Origin: Astropecten irregularis
Lineage: Eukaryota > Echinodermata > Asteroidea > Paxillosida > Astropectinidae
Assembly: GCA_963971285.1 (NCBI GenBank)
Contig: OZ020248.1
Coordinates: 3,844,001-3,908,000 of the forward strand
Reading direction: 5' to 3'
Length of the DNA stretch: 64,000 nucleotides
Shown: positions 57,708 to 64,000 of the stretch, piece after piece
Numbering within the stretch: position 1 is the first letter of the stretch
Layout of the letters: each line of letters starts with the position of its first letter
Position numbers and translations under genes: made by a program
The notes under the pieces: generated by a model
What the model saw: only the letters and a program-made list of their open reading frames with translations
What the model was told of the DNA's origin: nothing
Databases searched by the model: none

Positions 57708-58255
57708 TTAAAGGTAACTTCATATTTTGGGTTTTTGTCAAAGAAATACAGATTCATGGGCAAAAATGTCAACAAAGATACAGTAACAGTCGTCTGTAAA
57801 ATTCCCAGTTCCATACGGTGCCCAATTTTTGAGAAAAAAAAAACCTCACGGTATTTTTCAAATCTTGTCAAAAGAATTTGGATCTTCCTGAGGTCAAAAT
57901 TGTTTTTGGTCAATAGCGCTCCGCACTTGCGCTACTGAAAATAGCACACTGGATCTCAGACAAACATTGCAACAAACGTGTGGTGGGTGTGCTTGTGTAC
58001 ATGCATGTGTATGCATGAAAAGTTTGTCTGACATCCGGGGATTTTGTACATGCGCGCGCTGGCCAAATCACTCGTGTGACGTCATGAGTGCGGAGCGCTA
58101 TTGGTTTTACTCTTTTCTGGATAAAATACAACATTTCAGGCAGTGAAAATTAACAGAATGCTTCTACCATCACCATCTTCATACCTTGTAAGTTATAGGT
58201 AAATCTGTGACGATTTCTGTTTCGATGGGATACCAAAGTATGATAGTACCTTTAA
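57708..58255 (+). mobile_element. Family A MITE split by a nested element
   Basis: TTAAAGGTAACTTCATATTT to CCAAAGTATGATAGTACCTT then TTAA. The interior breaks at TTTTTGGTC (57911) and resumes ATTGGTTTTACTCTTTTCTG. Confidence 0.9.
57912..58102. mobile_element. 191-bp foldback element nested in family A
   Basis: 16-bp perfect inverted ends, AATAGCGCTCCGCACT and AGTGCGGAGCGCTATT. An inner CAGACAAAC/GTTTGTCTG pair makes a second stem. Target duplication not resolved. Confidence 0.88.
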
Positions 58256-58487
58256 CAGTTCATGAGGCGATACAAAAATAACACAAACATGAGATGAGAT
58301 TGCAAGTGCATTCATGGAACCACACAATTATGACTGTTTTTACACCCGACATAAATGGTTTAAACATTTTATGACTGTCTGGGAAAGATCATTTGACACC
58401 TAGTCATACTTTTTTTGTTTAATTTCGGGGGAACTGGCAATGATACTAAAGCAGTTCTTGGAGGAATAATATGCAGACCTAGGAACC
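58256..58487. other. Unassigned sequence
   Basis: Nothing recognised. Confidence 0.4.
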
Positions 58488-58731
58488 TGGGGCCAATTTC
58501 ACGGTGCTGCTTAGCACAAAAATTTGCTAAGCATGACATTTCACTCTTAATAAAAACAGGGTTAACAACCAAATATCCATGTGTTGTGTATCGCTTGTGA
58601 TTGTTCTTTGGCTGTTGTTGACTGACCATGAACATCAAATGGAATTTTTAAATGTGGTTTGTTTTATTGGGCGAGACATTTTTGTGCTAAGCAAATTTTT
58701 GTGCTAAGCAGCGCCGTGAAATTGGCCCCTG
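58488..58731 (+). mobile_element. Palindromic MITE, family E
   Basis: Ends GGGGCCAATTTCACGGTGCT and GCGCCGTGAAATTGGCCCC. Subterminal TTAGCACAAAAATTTGCTAA and TTTTTGTGCTAAGCA. Centre GATTGTTCTTTGGCTGTTGT. Confidence 0.88.
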
Positions 58732-59110
58732 GTCAATGGCTTGCCATTTACAGGTAGCTTTATTACCAACAGAGGAATTTCTTACTACCCCGAAGGGAAA
58801 TGGAGGAAAAGGCAGATCAATTTTCAATTTCATGGAACTCGTTCTGAAAAAAAAATTATTACTCGGACATTTTTGTCTTGCTAAGCCCCCCCCCCCGCCG
58901 CCCCGGAAACTTAAAGACTTTTATACTACTCCCTTGAGTCTGGAAAGAACATGATACATTTACATGATTGCTCAAACTCAATTCACATCCATGTAGACTG
59001 GTTCCCGTCCCAATGCATGTAAAAACACTTGCGAGTGATGTAGTCATCAGGAAACAACGGAAAGGAACCTGAACCAGTCTAACATCCATGATCACTCAAA
59101 ACCACGTACA
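58732..59110. other. Unassigned sequence with C-run
   Basis: A C-run lies at 58886-58896 beside GCCGCCCCGG. A near-inverse pair, GACTGGTTCCCGTCC (58998) and GAACCAGTC (59070), brackets 58995-59080. Confidence 0.45.
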
Positions 59111-59330
59111 GGGGCCTTTCTCAAAGCTCGGCTCCGGCTCCGCCTCCATTTCGTGAATCCATTTCAAAATTAAAGGTATCAAAATAGAGGCTTTTGGCTG
59201 CAGTTAGGAAGTAGATTCTCTGGTTTGAATAGGACAACAGAGCTTCAACTTCAATGAAAAACCACAACCTATATTTTATATGGAAACAGAGACGAAGCCA
59301 GAGCCGGAACCGAGCTTTGAGAAAAGCCCC
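59111..59330 (-). mobile_element. Family F foldback MITE with unexpanded ends
   Basis: The left end GGGGCCTTTCTCAAAGCTCG is matched by the inverse of CGAGCTTTGAGAAAAGCCCC at the right. The hexamer region is GGCTCCGGCTCCGCCTCC only. The core is in the same orientation as 8463-8706. Confidence 0.85.
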
Positions 59331-59389
59331 AGCACTCTCTCTTCTGTTGTCTAAATCTATTAAACTGTACTGCAGAGATGCTTGAAGTT
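59331..59389. other. Unassigned spacer
   Basis: Short spacer. Confidence 0.3.
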
Positions 59390-59500
59390 AAGAAGGCCTG
59401 ACATTTTAATCCTAACAGGATCTTACTCAAAGGCCAAATGACAAGAGGACAAGAACACTACAAGTAAAGATACACATCATAAATGTATAAGGTGATACAA
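59390..59500 (+). repeat. Dispersed repeat, family G
   Basis: AGGCCTGACATTTTAATCCT, AACAGGATC, CAAATGACAAGAGGACAAGA and ACATCATAAATGTATAAGG match 11660-11800 in order. Confidence 0.65.
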
Positions 59501-59929
59501 CAGAACTAAACAAAAAAAAACAACATGAAAACAACTTAGAGGAGAGTATGACTTTGCAAACATCTACAAAATAAACAGGGTAAACAAAAACAACACACAA
59601 AAACAAAACAACACCCTAACCCCGAAAAACATATTTAGAATTTTACCAGAATGGCAAAACTGCATATTGTATATGTAAGGTTTTACAGAAGAGGATGCAC
59701 ACAACGATGGAAAATCTGCACCATGTCAACGATTCATTAAAAATACCAATTAGGAAAAAATTACAGTGACCTTGCAATTATTTTCAAGTCGTGCCAGACT
59801 ACATTTTCTTCACTTAGGTACCGAAATTAATTCCTAGGGATAACAATGCTAGCATCCTTGAGCAAGGACACTTTTATAATGGTCCCGCCTTGCATCTCTC
59901 CTTCCTGGAGGGGTTAGAATGAGACGCTG
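59501..59929. other. Unassigned sequence, AAC/AAA-rich
   Basis: ACAAAAACAACACAC-type phrases lie at 59575-59615. No gene supported. Confidence 0.45.
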
Positions 59930-60095
59930 CCAAGAGTTTGTAGTGGTTGTTTCTATAGCAACTGGGACCGCATCCCTGCGAAGTTATGTCATGGTTTTGA
60001 GAGTAAAGAGAATGGGAACATGTCCAAGGGTTTGTGTTGGCTGTTTCTATAGCAACTGGGACCGCATCCCTGCACAGAGTTGCCATGGTTTTGAT
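59930..60095. repeat. Tandem duplication, period 94 bp
   Basis: TTTCTATAGCAACTGGGACC starts at 59950 and 60044. Flanking AAGAGTTTGTAGTGG / AAGGGTTTGTGTTGG and CATGGTTTTGA also repeat. The copies differ by several substitutions. Confidence 0.88.
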
Positions 60096-62088
60096 GGGTG
60101 AGTGATACATTTTCCCCCGGTGATCAGGGAGCGTCCTGTGGGGTCCCTTACATTGAGATACCCTCCAAGTTTGAAATTATTTCAACTACATGTATTCACA
60201 ATTAATGCTTCTGACCCCCAAAACAAAATGGCTGATAAAGGTTGGCCGACCCCTCAAAACAGGCACGGCATGTTTCTGCAGAATTTGTTTTCTTTTAATC
60301 CTGGTTGAGTCGCAGACCTCTGCTGTGTTTGTGTTGGGGTGTGAGTTGACAGTATCAATCCTTCTCACTTCGCAAACAAAATATTGACTTTGCTTCATAT
60401 GCCATGGCCTGCCAAATCGAGAAACGTGAGGATTTGTCAGCCCAGAGCCGAGGAAACAACGTTTCCTAAAGCAGAGCCTCACAGGGAGACAAAATGTTGC
60501 CAACTAAATCTCCTGGAGCCTTAAAGGTTTACATGACACCATTTATCATGTTGCTCTCATTTGATGATGTTTTGTTTTATTGTATTCATTTCAATCACCT
60601 TGTTTTTTTTTCAAAACGCACGACGTGAGATTGAACCAGTGAGAATTTAATTCAAATCAGTTTTCACGGTAAAAAAAAAAAAAAAAACCAACAGAAAACA
60701 TGGAGTTTAATTATTCATGATCTAAATCTAGAAAAAAATACATGCTTGGGAAAATATTCATGTTTAAAGTACCAGCCACAAGCCAGTTATGCCTGAGTTT
60801 GACATTCGAAATGCTCAGGCAATACAGCTTTTCAACGATCAACAGAGTTGCCAGGCCCAGATCAGAATGACCCTCAGAAAAGTCTCCCAAAGTCTTTTCG
60901 AGAGGTGGAGAGGGAGAGAGCAGGGGGGACAAAAACTAACATCAGGAGTGAGCTGTCCAAATTAAGCTGTGCTTTTTTTTTTAAATCACGTTCAAGTTTG
61001 CAATTCAAATCAAGTCCCACCTCCCCGGGGCTGTATACGATGTTTAAAAAAAATATGAAAAAAGAGAATTCCCAATGTTTTGTGTGGTAGTAAGGAAGAA
61101 GACCTTTCAGATTCAATGGCAAATCTCCTTATACTCCTGCAATAATCTGACAAATTTGAGCTGATTTTCTTGGAGGGAATTTCACTGAAGCATGCGATAA
61201 AACATTTGGACAACGGAAATTAAATGACAGACAGGGAATAGCAGGCCTACGGAAGAAGACAAGATCGAGTATTACGCAGAAGAAAAAAGAAAATTGTAAA
61301 AACAAAATATGAGACATAATATTTACATAGCCATGGATACTTTCTGAAGAAAATTGACGATTCTAAGCAATGCTGAATTGGAGGAGCTCTCTGAAAGGCC
61401 GAGGTAGAATTATTCCTAGAATGATCACGAGGAACAGGATCTCAATATTTGGATTCCTTGAAATTGAAATGAGCTGGGGGGTTTTCAAATTATGGTCTAT
61501 TAAAAGTTCCCCAATGGAAGATTTTCATACTGAGCAATTTCTGTGGGTCTGAACAGGCACTTCTAACCCATGGCTGGATTTGTACCCACAATCCGTAGAT
61601 TGACCACAAGATCCGTTGAGTACGACAGGTACCGCTCAATAGAACTTCCATGGTACTATTCCAATGGTAGGTGGCGCTCGCATCAGTAAAATGAATCTGT
61701 AAAATGGCGGGATTTAATCAGCAAGGACAGTGCTAACAGAAGAATGAAATATCAGATACCGTATTGATTTATGCGGATATTGATAGGCCTATAAAACAAA
61801 ATTGTTTCACATTCGTGGAATTCGACTCGTGGATTGCAACATTCAATCTATCATCTCATGAAATTATTCTTCCTATTCCACTCATAAACATTCACTATTT
61901 GTATATAATAAAGCTTATATCAATAGCTACAACAGCTGGATACAAATTAAAACTAATCAACATCTCATAAAAATATTGGAGTCTGAAACTTGATAAACCT
62001 GTTTACACCAAGGAAATTTGTTTGTGCTTAGCAGTTTTTTAGCACTTGAAGTACTGAGTTCCTTGACAGTGACTCAGTGTGGGGTTGT
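60096..62088. other. Unassigned intergenic sequence
   Basis: No gene supported. The minus frame at 60186-60503 (105 codons) has an opposite-strand shadow and no recognised domain. Poly-A runs are near 60671-60687. Confidence 0.5.
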
Positions 62089-63055
62089 GGGGTGTTGTGG
62101 CCTAGTGGTCTGGTGTGTCATACTCAAGGTCTTGTGGTCAATCTACAGAATGTGGGTTCAAATCCAGCCATGGGCTAGTGATGCTTGCATCCTTGGGCAA
62201 GACGCTTTATCACACATTGCTCCTCTTCACCCAGGTGTATGTATTGTATCTGTTAACATTATAGGAGAGCCTCTTGACAGTGATTTGGTTCGCTTTTAGG
62301 CAATCCGCAGGGGTGTTTTCAGTTTGTTCCTGTTGTTAATGTCTTGAATGTAATATCATGTTGTCTGTACTGCTGTTATCCTGAGATATAATAAATGGCC
62401 GATTTAAACAAAGCTACAAGAAGTTGCTGTTGTCTCAGTATGTAATTTAGTTTGTGTCTTCTATTCTTTTCTCGCTGTTAAACGAGCTTCCTCAATTACG
62501 CATTGTTTATTTGTTTATATTCAGTCATTATTATAATGATTTATTTTATTCATCTGTCGTGCTCTCTCTTGTTTAATTTAACCATGATAATGTACCGTTT
62601 AAAAGTTTTGTTTAGCTTGTATATTATTTGTTTATTTATTCGTTTGTTTGTGTTTGTTTTTGTTATCTTGCTGTTCTCTTGTGTCTGTCTGTTCCAGTGT
62701 TCCAGTCTATTATGTGTCTTCATTACTTGTTAGTGTTTCCTGTATTGTATTGTATCATTATGTTAATAGGCATGTATTTATAAGCTTCGGCTTTTTATCA
62801 CCATGCCTCCATCTATAAATTCATTTTCTTTACTGTTATACTGCTCATTGTATTGACTATAAATGGAAATAAATGTCATTGAATTGAAATGAAAATGAAA
62901 AAGGTGTAATATGTGTATACCTGCGAGGGTAGAGATGGCTTTGTGATTTGATTAGCTCCTGTGCACTGAATACGGGAGCCAGGGCTGTATACTCCCCAGG
63001 GAGTTGAGATGGTTTCAGGAATGTAAATTATGACCCAATGCCCAGGGATAAAAAT
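62089..63055 (+). mobile_element. tRNA-derived SINE, family S1, split by a LINE fragment
   Basis: The head GGGGTGTTGTGGCCTAGTGG and B box GTGGGTTCAAATCCAGCC are at 62089-62239. The body resumes TATACCTGCGAGGGTAGAGA to CCCAATGCCCAGGGATAAAA at 62909-63055. Confidence 0.85.
62240..62901 (+). mobile_element. 5'-truncated LINE-like 3' end, inserted in SINE
   Basis: A 662-bp insert flanked by AGGTGTA on both sides (62233-62239, 62902-62908). It ends in AAATAAATGTCATTGAATTG and a GAAATGAAAATGAAAA tail, as expected for target-primed retrotransposition of a non-LTR element. No reverse transcriptase motif remains. Clade unknown. Confidence 0.75.
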
Positions 63056-63943
63056 TGATCTGGCCCCAGAACTTTTTCTGTCAGTTAGTCGTTGAAGTTT
63101 TGAGAGAAAAGAAATGGTGTGATATGCCTACTGAAAAAAACTGACATGCTTCCATAGTTCCATTCACAATGCACGTGAAAAAATTGCATAAATATGAACA
63201 CAAATCAGTAATGGTACGAAGGGTTAAAAAAATCACTATTTGGGCCTAGTCTGATGCCTTTCTTTGGAACCAAAAAGAGAAAATTATTCCATTTTTCTTT
63301 TTTAAATGAAAAGGAAAGCAGACCAAACCTCTTTCGTTCATTATGGGAATAATTTCAATAAACAAAAAATAATAATAAAATAAATAATAAAATTATTTTT
63401 ATGGACAGCAGATGATAAGTATTATAAAACTGTATTTATTGGCCCAATCTAAGCAAACAAAGAAAAAGAAAGAAAAAAAGGTGAAAACAGCCAACCAAAG
63501 AAACAAACAAACTCGACGTTGAAAAATTTACACCATCTCTACATCACAGAATGATTTATGTACATTGATTATATCAAGGAACAATAAACCTTTCAAAAAA
63601 CGAGAAAAGAAAAGAAGATTGGATTTTTATACCTTTATATGCCACACCTATTAAAACCAAAGATTTATTTTTGCTGGTGTGTGCCATATCTCATTTTGCT
63701 AAGGCAATGACATTTTCAGGGAGACGGGGGTGCAGCCCGTCGCTGCATTATTCAAACGGGAAATTTTCACCTCCAATTTTCAACCGTAGGAGGACTCGAG
63801 ATGGATAGAATTTTCATTGAAGTACGGACAGGGTGATCAATATTGACCAAGGACTGTCTCTCTGTGTCAAACTGTGATATCAACCAAAACTTGATAGGAT
63901 CAGCAAATTGTTCATGCTGCATGAGCCCACCCCACCCCCTATT
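63056..63943. other. Unassigned AT-rich sequence
   Basis: No gene or shared repeat recognised. A AAAGAAAAAGAAAG-type tract lies near 63458-63482. Confidence 0.5.
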
Positions 63944-64000
63944 AAAGGAATAATACGTGATTGGTAAAGGTAAAGGTGACAGAACAGGCACACTTTGTCT
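63944..64000 (+). mobile_element. TTAA-type MITE, family B (cut by window end)
   Basis: TTAAAGGAATAATACGTGAT, GGTAAAGGTGACAGAACAGG, CACTTTGTCT. The left 55 bases of a copy in the orientation of 7779-8137. Confidence 0.82.

Noticed and set aside
60186..60503. 105-codon minus frame as a gene
   Set aside because: No recognised domain, plus-strand shadow open, no splice or promoter support.

Overview
The window is nuclear DNA of an animal, most probably a marine invertebrate deuterostome such as an echinoderm. This is inference. It rests on one bilaterian-type gene exon with a canonical splice donor, very low coding density, tRNA-derived SINEs, dense short DNA transposons and low-complexity tracts. 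No bacterial, viral or plasmid gene organisation is visible, and nearly every open frame in the 64 kb is chance or repeat-derived.

The only gene identified with confidence is the first coding exon of a RASD-type small GTPase (Dexras1/Rhes relative), minus strand, 21301-21592. It holds the P-loop, effector region and DTSGN motif and ends at a phase-1 donor. The second coding exon is not recognisable between position 1 and the donor, so the intron probably exceeds 21 kb. A possible 5'UTR exon and a CCAAT pair lie at 22311-22450. Two further open regions (31860-32183 plus, 47700-48109 minus) are weak candidates.

The most unusual structure is a tandem array at 20929-21300, directly against the RASD donor. 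Its 81-bp units are made of two half-units, each resembling the RASD exon/intron boundary itself. The array appears to be an expansion of a splice junction. One half-unit type has lost the GT; the other keeps GTGAGT but has lost the exonic CAG. The far edge carries an intact CAG|GT.

The rest is a repeat landscape. Family labels A to I are local to this annotation. A, B and C are 180-550 bp elements that begin TTAAAGG and end CCTTTAA; a nested insertion compared with an empty paralogous site shows that family C targets TTAA. D and E are palindromic elements of about 150 and 245 bp. F has ends built from an expandable GGCTCA hexamer. G and H are dispersed pieces and I is a long foldback. Two tRNA-derived SINE families, a LINE 3' end nested in a SINE, several foldbacks, a 53-bp palindromic satellite (25731-26320), a CCAG/CCAA satellite (32600-33087) and a purine/G-rich block (37870-38400) complete the layout.

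By region: 1-20 kb is dispersed A, B, D, E and F copies in unique AT-rich DNA. 20-23 kb is the RASD exon with its array and upstream region. 23-31 kb is repeats plus the satellite. 31-39 kb has low-complexity blocks. 39-59 kb is the densest in TTAA elements, with several nested insertions. 59-64 kb has SINE/LINE nesting and mostly unique sequence.
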